The translations under genes and the position numbers were made by a program. A model generated the notes under the pieces. That model was not told the origin of the DNA, ran no database searches, and worked only from the letters and a program-made list of their open reading frames with translations. A stretch of DNA of 64,000 nucleotides from Longitalea luteola (lineage in GTDB: Bacteria; Bacteroidota; Bacteroidia; Chitinophagales; Chitinophagaceae), in assembly GCF_017356035.1 (NCBI RefSeq), contig NZ_JAFIQX010000006.1:186001-250000 (forward strand). Reading direction: 5' to 3'. This document shows positions 25,816-35,147 of the stretch, piece by piece; positions within the stretch are counted from its first letter, which is position 1; every line of letters starts with the position of its first letter.

Positions 25816-28577
25816 TTAACCTTTAATAAATGATTGACCTGCTCGTAAGTAATTTCTGTAACCGGATTGAAAGAGCTACTATTCATGTACTGTTCCAAAC
25901 TGTAGCGCAACTGTCGTGCAGCCGGGCGCTTATCCAGGTCGTGCGAGAGATCGATGCTACTGATGATCAGTTTACCTTTTCCTGCTTTCGCCTCGATCAC
26001 ATTGGCCATCCGGCGATTCTTGTAAAAATTGTCAATGACGGTCACAATGGGAGAGAGGTGGGGCAATGAATCCAGTACCATTGTTTTGGACGAAGTGATC
26101 AGGTGCCACCATTGCCAATTGCTGAAAGCGTCGGTTGGAAAATGCTGTAAGGCCGGATGTTTCGGATCACACAGGATACCCATGGTACCTGGCTGGTCGG
26201 GAAAATGTACCGGGCTCCAGAACACAGGTGCAAACCGCCCTTCCACGCCTTTCAGCTGAGCGGTATCCGGATTCAACAACACGCGCTTCCCCTGCTGCAA
26301 TAATTCCAGCGCCTCTTTTGCGGAAGTAGTAAATGTTATATTGTTATTGTTTGATGGCACCGTAGCAGGATATACCCAAAATGTCCATTTGTTTTTATAG
26401 GCTGTGCCTTCCAGCCGTAATTCAATGGTAAGTTGTGTGGCCATAGTGATGGATCGTAGATCAAGATTGATCGTACCCAGCTCAATTCCATTATCTATAG
26501 GAATGTCTTTTGCATTGAGCCGGCCGCTGAACCATTTCTTACCCTGCTGGTCGGTGACCGTCCATACCGGTACCACTTTCTTTAATTCACCACTGCTGAA
26601 ATTAGCCACTTCGGCTGTTGCTGCCAGTGATTCGTTGTTGGTATAGGTTGCCTTTTCAAAACGAAGCAGGGGCACTACTTCGCCGCAATACATCCGGTGT
26701 TCTGCCGGTGTTACCAATCCTTTGCTGTCCCAGAAAGCATCCAGTATACCTACCAGGGCAGTACCCTGGCCTGGAAAGTCGTGCAGATCGAGCAGTTCAA
26801 AGCCGCTGAGCCCTTTTGTTTTTAAAGCCCGTTCTATTTCTTCTTTGTAAAGATTCGCTGAGAACCTGCCACTGGCTATGGTGTAAGCCGGCGCCAGGTT
26901 CAACAGGCCTTTACGCGCCAGATCTTGCTGAATGGCTTTGAAGTTCAGGGGATCCAAAACACCCGTGTATTTTTTAATTTCCTGCAGATTGGGATAAACG
27001 GAATACTGTCCGATCTCGTGGGTGATCAGGGGCACCGTCAAACTGTCCATGGCCTTTGAATAATCGGTAGAAAAGTTAGGCGGATAAGTGTTGAAAATAC
27101 CCTGGCCGCGCACCCAGCCCTTCTTCGTGTATTGCGTAATAAAATACTCATCGCCGGGTTCCGGCCAGGTGCCATGTCCTTTTTGAAAAGTAAACGTAGT
27201 AGTGGTGTACAAATGACGGTTATCAGCGGCTTTCAGTTGTTGCAGCAATTGGGCCAGCCATTGAAAATCGCCCTGTAATTCATTGCCCAGCGACCAAAAC
27301 ACAAAAGACGGATGATTGCCATACTCCCTGATGATGCGCACTGCTTCTTCCTGCAGAAAACGGTTGGTATTTTTATCTTCACCAACGGTCATACTCCACA
27401 GCGGTAATTCTACCTGTAAATAAAAACCCATCGAATCTGCTATCTCAAAAGCTGCTTTGGGCGGGCACCAGGAGTGAAAACGTAAATGGTTTAATCCATA
27501 TATTTTGGCTGTTCGAAATACTTTGAACCACCCTGCTTTCTCCATCGGCGGATGCCCTGTTAATGGAAATATATTACATTCCAGGGTTCCCCGCAGGAAT
27601 ATCCGCCGGCCATTCACCTGCAACAGACCGTTGTCATTGGTCACTTCACGCATTCCGAATGAGGTGGCTGCCTTGTCATTTACTGCCGGCTTTTGTGCCG
27701 TAAGCAGTACCTGAACACGATAAAGATCGGGGTGGAACTCGTCCCACAGCTGGATGTTATTTCCGAACGACAGTTTTATTTCTTTTTTGGAAACGCCCGT
27801 ATCGATCGTTACCGTTTCCCTGCGGGTAGCCACTATTCTGTTATTTTTGTCACGTACCTGCACTTCCAGCGCGGCATTCACTGTATGCGGAAAATTGTTT
27901 TGCAGGGCAGGGGACACGGTTACCGACCGGCCCTTTACATCGGGACAGGTTTGAATGTGATCAATGTACAAAGGATCTCTCGCCCTTAATTGCAGCTTTC
28001 CGATCACACCGTTCCAGATGATCTGCGTACCATCGGTGTAGGCATGGGCATAATCCTTGTGACTGATATCATACTGTTTGCTGTTGTCGATACGAATCAC
28101 CAGTAAATGCCTGCCTGGTTTCTGCAGGGCGCCTAGTTGAAACCGTTGCGGGGCTGATAAACTTTCTTCGCTGCCGATCTCCTGCCCATCTAACCATACC
28201 CGTGTTTTCCAGATCACCCGCTCCAGGTACAGCTCAAGATGTTTCTTTGCCCAGCCTTGTGGTATAACGATCTCCTTACTGTACCATGCGGGGCCAATAT
28301 ACGAGTGTTTCCTTGTAAGTTGCAGCAGGACTGCTTTTTCCAGTTTATTGGCGGTAAGGGTCGATTTGCGGCCGAGGCCTGCATCGTCAAGCGTACCCGG
28401 CAAACGGATAGCGGTACCCGTATGTTGATTATACCATTGCTCATTCAACCCCTTATTCAGTGAATCCAGTCGCACCTGCCATTGCCCAGCCAGCGAGACG
28501 GTTTGTTGGGCATACAGGTGTAGACAAAAACATAGGAGACCTAATATAGAAAGCGTTCGTTTAAATTTATAATGCAT
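25812..28577 (-). CDS. GH2 family glycoside hydrolase 1 (beta-galactosidase/beta-glucuronidase-like)
   Basis: A 921-residue secreted GH2 enzyme (signal peptide MHYKFKRTLSILGLLCFCLHLYAQ). The order is a sugar-binding jelly roll (about 25-190), an Ig-like domain (about 195-310), a TIM barrel (about 310-610), and C-terminal sandwich plus flavodoxin-like segments. The general acid/base is Glu433 in FWSLGNELQGD and the nucleophile is Glu521 in THEIGQYSVYPN. The segment LLDLHDFPGQGTALVG is shared with the three other GH2 genes here. It lies 38 nt after the DUF5107 gene and before GH88-1. The exact sugar specificity is not readable; beta-galactose or beta-glucuronic acid are the likely options. Confidence 0.92.
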   Translation of the reverse strand: MHYKFKRTLSILGLLCFCLHLYAQQTVSLAGQWQVRLDSLNKGLNEQWYNQHTGTAIRLPGTLDDAGLGRKSTLTANKLEKAVLLQLTRKHSYIGPAWYSKEIVIPQGWAKKHLELYLERVIWKTRVWLDGQEIGSEESLSAPQRFQLGALQKPGRHLLVIRIDNSKQYDISHKDYAHAYTDGTQIIWNGVIGKLQLRARDPLYIDHIQTCPDVKGRSVTVSPALQNNFPHTVNAALEVQVRDKNNRIVATRRETVTIDTGVSKKEIKLSFGNNIQLWDEFHPDLYRVQVLLTAQKPAVNDKAATSFGMREVTNDNGLLQVNGRRIFLRGTLECNIFPLTGHPPMEKAGWFKVFRTAKIYGLNHLRFHSWCPPKAAFEIADSMGFYLQVELPLWSMTVGEDKNTNRFLQEEAVRIIREYGNHPSFVFWSLGNELQGDFQWLAQLLQQLKAADNRHLYTTTTFTFQKGHGTWPEPGDEYFITQYTKKGWVRGQGIFNTYPPNFSTDYSKAMDSLTVPLITHEIGQYSVYPNLQEIKKYTGVLDPLNFKAIQQDLARKGLLNLAPAYTIASGRFSANLYKEEIERALKTKGLSGFELLDLHDFPGQGTALVGILDAFWDSKGLVTPAEHRMYCGEVVPLLRFEKATYTNNESLAATAEVANFSSGELKKVVPVWTVTDQQGKKWFSGRLNAKDIPIDNGIELGTINLDLRSITMATQLTIELRLEGTAYKNKWTFWVYPATVPSNNNNITFTTSAKEALELLQQGKRVLLNPDTAQLKGVEGRFAPVFWSPVHFPDQPGTMGILCDPKHPALQHFPTDAFSNWQWWHLITSSKTMVLDSLPHLSPIVTVIDNFYKNRRMANVIEAKAGKGKLIISSIDLSHDLDKRPAARQLRYSLEQYMNSSSFNPVTEITYEQVNHLLKVN

Positions 28578-28596
28578 AGTTCGTTATGTGAGACCA

Positions 28597-28611
28597 AACC
28601 GTGCCACGGTT
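28597..28611. promoter_or_regulatory. Palindrome AACCGTG-C-CACGGTT in the DUF5107/GH2-1 gap
   Basis: Perfect 7-nt arms around one central base, located 20 nt upstream of the GH2-1 start codon and 5 nt after the DUF5107 gene. The same sequence forms a 13-bp stem upstream of GH2-2 at 35037-35087. It may be an RNA hairpin that adjusts expression within the operon, or part of a dispersed palindromic repeat. Confidence 0.5.
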
Positions 28612-28615
28612 CATG

Positions 28616-31600
28616 TTAGCTTATTAACTTTTCAACTTTTTTCACCATTTCAAGATGGGTTTGTGCGCCAAAATGCATGGCGTCATGATCCAGCGCTTTT
28701 TTCAAACAGGCGCCTGCTTCTTCTTTATGTAATCCAAGATAGCCAAGTCCCATCATGTAATAGCAATGCGTTTGATTGCGCAGTTGCAGGTCATCTTCGA
28801 AGATCAACAGATCGGGCAGCGATACCGCGAAATAATCGATCTTCACCACATCCTGCAAATGTGTTTCTCCATATTCTACCAGCCGGGTAAATATCTGGTG
28901 GGCTTTATCTTTTTCGCCCAGCGCGTTCCAGGCCAGGCCCTGGTAAAAGATCTTGTCGGGCTGCTGATCGTTATAGAACATGGCAGCGGTTGGTTCGGCC
29001 AGTCCCTCGGTGGCTTTATGCAGAAAAGCAGTCGCTTTTTTCGTATTGCCCAAACCTTCGTATGCGGAAGCCAACCAATAGAAAATATCATTTTCCTGGG
29101 CGCCATGCAGTTTGCCTTCGCCCAAACCAGGCGGATATACCTGCGCCTGCTCAAGCAATGCAATAGCCTTTTCAAATTGTGCAGCCTCGATCAGCTGACG
29201 GGCCATTCCCACCAGGCTATAAATATATTGTCCTGACACCTTGCCTTCACCGCCTTCCCAGGGATGGAATTGCCGTTGCATGATCAGTTCATAGGCCTTT
29301 TCAAATTCGCCCAGGAAATTGTACAAAGCAGCCCTTTCCAGGTAAAGATCATCCCGTTGACCGACAACAGCTACATGTTCCTCCAAAAATGCCAGCCGTT
29401 TCCTGGGTGATCTGTTCAGGCGTTTGTACAATTGATCCAGCTCCATCAGTACCCGCGCATCCGTTGTATCCAATGCAAATGCGTTTTCGTAACAGTGCAG
29501 CGCTTTCTCTGGGTCGTTCCGTTTATTGAAATATGCAATGCCCAGATTACGGAATGCGGTAGGGAAGGAAGCATCTCTGTGCACGGCCAATTCCCAGCCG
29601 GCGATGGCATCCTCATATTGGCGTTTATCGTACCAGAGATTGCCGAGGTAATACGGCGCGCGGGCATCGGCTGTATTTACAGTAGCAGCCATTTGCAATA
29701 CGGCAATATCTTCCAGCCGGTTCGGAAAACAACAACGCGGATCGGCCTGTGCGCCTTTTACAAAATGGGTCATGGCCTTCTCTGCTTCACCCAACTGCTG
29801 ATACGCCCATCCCAGGTAGTACCAGAGCATCGGCGAATCGGGCCCTGCATTCTGTTCAACTGCCAGTTGCAGCAATTCTATTGCTTCCTGGTAAGCCCCG
29901 ACAGCCATATAATCCAGTGCGTATTCCAAATAATTGTGTGCATTTCCCCTGGCGATCTGCAGCAATTGATCGAGGGAATTTTTTGCAGCAGCCGCATTGC
30001 CCAAATGGCTGAACAGCTTGTGCTGTTCAAAGAGGATGGATAAATTAAAAAGATCTTTTTCCAAAGCCGATGCGCATGCTTTAACAGCAGTTTGATTCAA
30101 TCCAAGTTTTCGCAGGGCAAGTACTTTAACCGCCATGGCCTTGCTGTTCTTTGCATTCCGGTCAAGTGATCTTTCGATATGCTCAAGCGCCAGGTCGAAA
30201 TTACCGTGGGCACAATCTATTTGGGCTACTGAAAAAAAGCCACTGTCCTGCCAGGCACTGTTCCAGGTTGATTTGTAAAATGCATTGTATGCTTCCTTTA
30301 ACCGGCCCTGCATTTTCAAGCACAAGCCTAAATTATAATATGGTTCCCCGTCGTATGGATTGGGATTGCGGGAAGTGAGGGTTTCAATCGCTTTCCGGAA
30401 ATAGGGTTCGCTCTTCGCAAACTGTCCTCTGCGAAGCAGCCATAATCCAAGTGCATTATTGTTGCGGATATCTTTCGGGTCCCTGCGTAATGCTTCTTCG
30501 TAATACGGCACAGGGCTGTAGGTAGCATGGCGGTATTGCTCCAGGTGCAGGCCGGTTAAAAACAATTGCTCGTTATTCTCCACATCCTTTGGTTCCAATG
30601 CTGCTTTGGCCGGCTCTGGAATGTCACTTTGTTTATTGGCCTTGCTTTCATACCGCAATACTTCTTTCCCGTCTTTGTTCGTGAGCACGAACAAAATATT
30701 ATCGGCTGTTATCTCTTCAGCAACAGCCAATGATTTTGTATATACTTTTTCCGGACTGGCCAGAATAACTTCATTCAATAGAACCTGGTCATCTTTTGAC
30801 AATAGGATCTTCAGTACCTGGGCCGAAGTAGCAAACACCTTCACCTGCAGTTCACCGTTGATTTTCTCTACATTCATCAATACATCCCTGGTGGCGTTCT
30901 TCACCACACCCAACTCACGGTAAGGCATAAAGTATTGGGTGAATGATTTTTCCTCATAGGGCATCAGCCAGCTGAAATCAGGCTGGTTGTCGGTGAACAC
31001 ACCGGTCATGAGCTCAATATAAGGACCATCTTCATCGGTGAGGTTCCGGTCCCAGGCCTGGCCGAAGTCGCTGTGCCCCCAGGTCCATTGTTTTTTACCG
31101 GGTGATACATGGTGGTTGGCAACATGCAAAACGCCCGCCTGGGTGTCATGCTCATAGCCACCGACAAAATCGTAGTCTGAATTGACGGCCATGTAAGAAG
31201 TAGGCACCGGTATGTTTTTATAGCGGGAAATATCGGTACCTGGCGAGTAATCTACTTTATAATAAGTGCCGGTAGCAATAGGAAAGGTAGACACATCTCT
31301 TTTACCATGGTCAAAAACGGCATTTACGTCTGGCGGAAATACAGATTGATAATGATCGTTCACCCGCACCGCCGGATTAGCCCACCATAAAAAGGTCTGG
31401 GGCAGGGGCGTGCGGTTGTACAATTTTACTTTTATTTCCAGGTAAGCTTTGTCGGGATATAATGTAAACCCTGCCATTCCTTTTGTACGGAACATGCGCT
31501 CTACTTCATTTACCCAAACCGTTTTGCTGCCGTCTTCGTTTTCTTCTATGGAGTAATCTACCGCCTCATACGTGCTGGGCCGGTGGTGTTGCGGCCAGTT

Positions 31601-31957
31601 AAATTCAATGCCTCCTGAGATCCAGGGGCCGCACAAGCCAACCAGCGCAGGTTTAATAACCTGGTTATAATAGATAAAATGCCGTTGCTTTATCTTGTCA
31701 TACGCCATTTGTACGCGGCCGCCCAGTTGCGGCAGGATCATGATCTTCAGGTATTGGTTCTCCAGGAAAAGCGCCTGGTATTCCTTGTCCTTTTTCTCAT
31801 CATAGATCTTTTCAATAACCGGGTTAGGATATACAACGCCACTGCTTCCCTGATACACCCGCTTTTCAAAGAACATGGGATTTTTATCCGGTTCACCTAC
31901 TTCATAGGTCGGAATCGTTACTTTTTCTTCCCACACCTGTATAATTGATTTGTTCAT
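28616..31957 (-). CDS. DUF5107 and tetratricopeptide-repeat protein (1,113 aa)
   Basis: A 1,113-residue protein without signal peptide, so probably cytoplasmic. Residues about 1-400 match the DUF5107 beta-sandwich domain (YPNPVIEKIYDEKKDKEYQ, ILPQLGGRVQMAYD, PWISGGIEFNWPQHHRP, KAYLEIKVKLYNRTPLPQTFLWWAN), a fold related to aldose-1-epimerase and sugar-binding sandwiches. From about 470 on, TPR repeats dominate (DIRNNNALGLWLLRRGQFAKSEPYFRKAI, YNLGLCLKMQGRLKEAYNAF, FRNLGIAYFNKRNDPEKALHCYENA). It is the first gene of PUL unit 1 with its own regulon promoter 23 nt upstream. Its role could be handling imported oligosaccharides or organising enzymes; none is proven. Confidence 0.88.
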   Translation of the reverse strand: MNKSIIQVWEEKVTIPTYEVGEPDKNPMFFEKRVYQGSSGVVYPNPVIEKIYDEKKDKEYQALFLENQYLKIMILPQLGGRVQMAYDKIKQRHFIYYNQVIKPALVGLCGPWISGGIEFNWPQHHRPSTYEAVDYSIEENEDGSKTVWVNEVERMFRTKGMAGFTLYPDKAYLEIKVKLYNRTPLPQTFLWWANPAVRVNDHYQSVFPPDVNAVFDHGKRDVSTFPIATGTYYKVDYSPGTDISRYKNIPVPTSYMAVNSDYDFVGGYEHDTQAGVLHVANHHVSPGKKQWTWGHSDFGQAWDRNLTDEDGPYIELMTGVFTDNQPDFSWLMPYEEKSFTQYFMPYRELGVVKNATRDVLMNVEKINGELQVKVFATSAQVLKILLSKDDQVLLNEVILASPEKVYTKSLAVAEEITADNILFVLTNKDGKEVLRYESKANKQSDIPEPAKAALEPKDVENNEQLFLTGLHLEQYRHATYSPVPYYEEALRRDPKDIRNNNALGLWLLRRGQFAKSEPYFRKAIETLTSRNPNPYDGEPYYNLGLCLKMQGRLKEAYNAFYKSTWNSAWQDSGFFSVAQIDCAHGNFDLALEHIERSLDRNAKNSKAMAVKVLALRKLGLNQTAVKACASALEKDLFNLSILFEQHKLFSHLGNAAAAKNSLDQLLQIARGNAHNYLEYALDYMAVGAYQEAIELLQLAVEQNAGPDSPMLWYYLGWAYQQLGEAEKAMTHFVKGAQADPRCCFPNRLEDIAVLQMAATVNTADARAPYYLGNLWYDKRQYEDAIAGWELAVHRDASFPTAFRNLGIAYFNKRNDPEKALHCYENAFALDTTDARVLMELDQLYKRLNRSPRKRLAFLEEHVAVVGQRDDLYLERAALYNFLGEFEKAYELIMQRQFHPWEGGEGKVSGQYIYSLVGMARQLIEAAQFEKAIALLEQAQVYPPGLGEGKLHGAQENDIFYWLASAYEGLGNTKKATAFLHKATEGLAEPTAAMFYNDQQPDKIFYQGLAWNALGEKDKAHQIFTRLVEYGETHLQDVVKIDYFAVSLPDLLIFEDDLQLRNQTHCYYMMGLGYLGLHKEEAGACLKKALDHDAMHFGAQTHLEMVKKVEKLIS

Positions 31958-31980
31958 TTACGTTAGAATTAGTTTTATAA

Positions 31981-32048
31981 CAAACTTAGTTTTGAAGCAA
32001 CGACTGCAAAATGGAAAATACTTCGAAAAAGATGGACAATCTTATGGA
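31981..32048 (-). promoter_or_regulatory. PUL regulon promoter A (before the DUF5107 gene): shared operator plus -33/-7
   Basis: Minus-strand order: operator TCCAT-AAGATTG-TCCATCTTTTTC (32025-32048), then TTG (32009-32007), 18-nt spacer, then a perfect -7 element TAAGTTTG (31988-31981). The start codon follows 23 nt later. The operator and the -7 element are 36 nt apart, exactly as in copies B and C. The operator holds a TCCAT direct repeat with 12-nt period. Confidence 0.75.
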
Positions 32049-32168
32049 GTTTACAGTTCATAGTTTAAAGTTCTTAGTTCGCAGTTCTCAGAAAATTCAC
32101 CATTGTCCATTCACCATTGACCACTCACCATTCACCACTCACCATTCACCACTCACCATTCACCAATG
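32049..32168. repeat. Heptamer array with two vocabularies (GTTCTTA-type and TCACCAT-type), entering the GH2-2 coding end
   Basis: 32049-32091 reads GTTTACA, GTTCATA, GTTTAAA, GTTCTTA, GTTCGCA, GTTCTCA. From about 32096 to 32168 it reads TCACCAT/TCACCAC/TTGACCA-type heptamers. The GH2-2 stop codon (32146-32148) and its last seven codons (encoding SLVNGEW) lie inside this second part. The array directly adjoins the regulon operator of copy A. Confidence 0.75.
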
Positions 32169-35007
32169 ACTTTAGCTTGTCTACTCTCACTGATGTAGCT
32201 GGCTGAAAGGCATTCCCACCCATATACTGCTTCAGGCTGTACAATAACTGCCTCGCTTCCGGCCGGTTGTGCTGGTCTGTTAGCAGATCAATGCCCGACA
32301 ACAACAACCTGCCTTTTCCAACTTTGCATTCTACGATCAGGCCCAGGGGACGGGCAGTTACCCAATCATCGATCACCCGCACAATTGGTTGCAGTCCCTT
32401 TGCAAGCGAGTCGAGCTGAATGGCCCTCGAATGACGCATGCCATCCCACCATTGCCAGTTGCTGTGGTATTGGGTCGGAAAGGAAGCCAGCGCAGGATGC
32501 CGGGGATTACATAATATTCCTAAGGTAACCGGGGGCTGACTGCTTGTCCAGGCTGTATTCCAGAAAATACTTGAAAAACCGATGGCAATGTTTCCCGGTT
32601 TACCTTGCTGCAGGGTGTCTTTTTTCAGGCTCAGCAACACTTTCCCTCCTTTGTCAAGGGTCTCCAGCGCCTTTGCATCCAGCTGCCCGGTCACGAGCAC
32701 GTCCGGGGCGTTGTCTGACAATGAAGCCGGATATACAAACAGGTCCCAGGAATTTTGATACGCCCCAACAGAAACCGTTAGCGTAAGTCTTTCCGGCCGT
32801 TGTACGGCTTGCAGGGATAACCTGATCGTTCCTAACGGAATGGCATTTCCTAAAGGAATATTGGTTGTTGGCAATTGTCCCTGGAATAGTGTTTTACCCC
32901 TTTCATTGGTGATTACCCAGGCCGGCGTTACCTGGTCAAGCACAGTTGGGCCAAATTGCGCCACTTCCACCGGCACCGATAACTCTTCATTATTAAGATA
33001 GATCATTTTAGGCAATTTTGCCAGGGGCACCACCGCATTACAGAAACGGCTATACGCTTTAGCAGTAACATACCCTTTTTCTTCCCAAAAAGGATTCAAC
33101 ACGCCCACGAGCGCTGTTCCCTGTCCGGGGAAATCATGCAGATCAAGCAGCTGAAAACCTGCAAAACCAGGCGTACGCAGGGCGGCTTCTATATCGGCTT
33201 TATAACACAATACCTGCAGTTTGCCGGAAGCCAGCAAAAAGCTGTCGGCCAGCTTGCTCATGCCATGGCTATTGAGCTTGTCCCTGAAGATCTCAAAATT
33301 CTTTGCTTTTAATACGCCGGTATACTTTTTAATTTCTTTAAAATCGGGGTACACACACCATTGCCCGATCTCATGGCTTACAGTCGGCAGTTGCCATTTA
33401 GATATGAGGTTACTCCAATTATAGTCTGCTCTTGGCGGCTGACCGTTGATAATACTTTTCAACCCTTCGCCCCAGCGTTGGATGCGTGGCGTAGGGCTGC
33501 TGTTGAAGTCCTGTTTGTCAATGACCGGCCAACCGGCGCCCGTGGTATACAAGCGCCGGGGATCTTTATTTTTCCAGTAGGCTACAAAATCTGTCAGGTA
33601 TTTAACGTGGTTCTTGCCGTTAGGTTCATTCCCATACGCCATCAGGCAAAACGAGGGATGGTTACCATAGGCTTTCACCACCCGTTCGCTTTCTTCATAC
33701 ATATATTGGTCAAGCGGTTTGCCATCACCAATGGTAGCTCCCTGGTTGGCCCAGGAGGAACATTCTACCTGCAGGTAGAAACCCATGCGGTCTGCAGCGT
33801 CAAAGGCGGCAGCAGGCGGCGTCCACGAATGAAAGCGCATATGGTTCAGGCCAAAAGAACGGGCTACTTTGAAAATGTGCAGCCAGGAAGCCACGTCCGT
33901 GGGCGGGTAGCCTGTTTTCGGGAATATGGCACACTCCAGGGTTCCCCGTAAAAAAGCTGGCCGGCCGTTGATGGTGAATTGGGTACCATTCGCCGCGAAT
34001 GCGCGCATGCCGAACTGAACCTGCTTTTCATCTTTACCCCCGCTTTGTATTAGCTGTACTTTCAACGTATACAGGTTGGGTTCGAACTCATCCCACAGCA
34101 ATGGCTTTGTACCCATTGAATAGTGCATCTCCAGAGTGGCGCTGTCACCCGTTATCTCAATATCTTTTGTCAGGGATTTTAATTTCTCTGCAGGGGAGTG
34201 TTGGGCGGTTGCCTGCAATTGAAGGGTGGCCTTAGCCGGTTTGCCGGTGGCATTCGCGATGGTCACTTTCGCTAACACTTCTTTGGTCATTATATCCGGA
34301 TACAATTGCACATCCTTTACATACACTGGTGAACGGGCGTTCAATGCTAACCGGCCTATCATGCCATTCCAGTTACTCTGCGTGTGATCGGAGATGCTGT
34401 GTGAGTTCTGGCCAACATCAACATCCTTGACCCGGTTATCTATGCGAATGGTAATTTGATGGGTGCCTGGCGTAAGCACTTTGCTAAGATCGAAAACATG
34501 TGGCGTGCCCAGGCTGTTCTGCATACCAACCGCTGCACCATCTACCCAAACAGTAGTTTCCCAATGGCTGCGTTCAATGAACAATTCCAGTTGTTTGCCT
34601 TTCCAGGCCGCCGGAACGGTTACTGTTTTCTGGTACCAGGCAGGGCCTTTATAATATTTAACAGGCTGCAACCAGAAGGGCACTTTAACGTTTCCCTTTT
34701 TACGATAAGCAGCATACTCAGGTTTTACGAACCAGGAAGAGTCCCAGATACTTCCTGTCCAGGGCGTAAACACATCGATATCATTTCCTTTTCCATTCGT
34801 GGTCATAGAGCCGGGCAATGTAATGGCATCCGGCAGCTTCCGGTTAAACCATTGCTGTTCGACGCCTTTATCCAGCGAATCAGCCTGAAAACGCCATTGG
34901 CCCGATAAATTAAATGTATTCTGTAATTCCTGATGAGGCTGCGCCTTTACAATTGAGTTAATTAACAAAAAGGGAACCAACAAGAAACAGGGAATCTTCT
35001 TTATCAT
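32146..35007 (-). CDS. GH2 family glycoside hydrolase 2
   Basis: A 953-residue secreted GH2 enzyme (signal peptide ending NSIVKAQ), paralogous to the other three here. Acid/base Glu461 lies in AYGNEPNGKNH and nucleophile Glu546 in SHEIGQWCVYPD. LLDLHDFPGQGTALVG follows in the barrel. Compared with copy 1 it has an insertion near residues 60-105 (DVFTPWTGSIWDSSW and KVPFWLQPVKYYKG), which may extend the active-site rim. The C-terminal flavodoxin-like part includes LGILCNPRHPALASFPT. Its final residues are encoded by a heptamer repeat. It is the last gene of PUL unit 2 after GH30-1. Confidence 0.92.
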   Translation of the reverse strand: MIKKIPCFLLVPFLLINSIVKAQPHQELQNTFNLSGQWRFQADSLDKGVEQQWFNRKLPDAITLPGSMTTNGKGNDIDVFTPWTGSIWDSSWFVKPEYAAYRKKGNVKVPFWLQPVKYYKGPAWYQKTVTVPAAWKGKQLELFIERSHWETTVWVDGAAVGMQNSLGTPHVFDLSKVLTPGTHQITIRIDNRVKDVDVGQNSHSISDHTQSNWNGMIGRLALNARSPVYVKDVQLYPDIMTKEVLAKVTIANATGKPAKATLQLQATAQHSPAEKLKSLTKDIEITGDSATLEMHYSMGTKPLLWDEFEPNLYTLKVQLIQSGGKDEKQVQFGMRAFAANGTQFTINGRPAFLRGTLECAIFPKTGYPPTDVASWLHIFKVARSFGLNHMRFHSWTPPAAAFDAADRMGFYLQVECSSWANQGATIGDGKPLDQYMYEESERVVKAYGNHPSFCLMAYGNEPNGKNHVKYLTDFVAYWKNKDPRRLYTTGAGWPVIDKQDFNSSPTPRIQRWGEGLKSIINGQPPRADYNWSNLISKWQLPTVSHEIGQWCVYPDFKEIKKYTGVLKAKNFEIFRDKLNSHGMSKLADSFLLASGKLQVLCYKADIEAALRTPGFAGFQLLDLHDFPGQGTALVGVLNPFWEEKGYVTAKAYSRFCNAVVPLAKLPKMIYLNNEELSVPVEVAQFGPTVLDQVTPAWVITNERGKTLFQGQLPTTNIPLGNAIPLGTIRLSLQAVQRPERLTLTVSVGAYQNSWDLFVYPASLSDNAPDVLVTGQLDAKALETLDKGGKVLLSLKKDTLQQGKPGNIAIGFSSIFWNTAWTSSQPPVTLGILCNPRHPALASFPTQYHSNWQWWDGMRHSRAIQLDSLAKGLQPIVRVIDDWVTARPLGLIVECKVGKGRLLLSGIDLLTDQHNRPEARQLLYSLKQYMGGNAFQPATSVRVDKLKSLVNGEW

Positions 35008-35036
35008 GTCACTTTAGATATTTTTATGGTAATATC

Positions 35037-35087
35037 AAACCGTGCCACGGATTGCCCTTCGACTGCGTTTGGCACCGTGGCACGGTT
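35037..35087. promoter_or_regulatory. 13-bp inverted repeat AACCGTGCCACGG / CCGTGGCACGGTT upstream of GH2-2
   Basis: Arms 35038-35050 and 35075-35087 are exact complements with a 24-nt loop. They match the palindrome at 28597. The stem lies about 30 nt upstream of the GH2-2 start codon and about 60 nt after the GH30-1 stop, so it could be an intercistronic processing or attenuation hairpin. Confidence 0.55.
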
Positions 35088-35108
35088 AGTCTGCGTTACC
35101 CTCTTTTT

Positions 35109-35122
35109 CCGCCAGCTGGCGG
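35109..35122. repeat. Perfect palindrome CCGCCAGCTGGCGG
   Basis: A fully self-complementary 14-mer in the GH30-1/GH2-2 gap, preceded by CTCTTTTT on the plus strand. Next to the inverted repeat at 35037 it makes this gap unusually rich in secondary structure. It could be a terminator hairpin or a dispersed palindrome. Confidence 0.5.
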
Positions 35123-35147
35123 ATACGGGCGGGCAAGTGTCTCGCGT

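Noticed and set aside
29432-30043. 203-codon plus-strand frame
   Set aside because: Antisense to the TPR region of the DUF5107 gene; no family features.
33361-33951. 196-codon plus-strand frame
   Set aside because: Antisense to the barrel of GH2-2, whose catalytic motifs prove the minus-strand reading.
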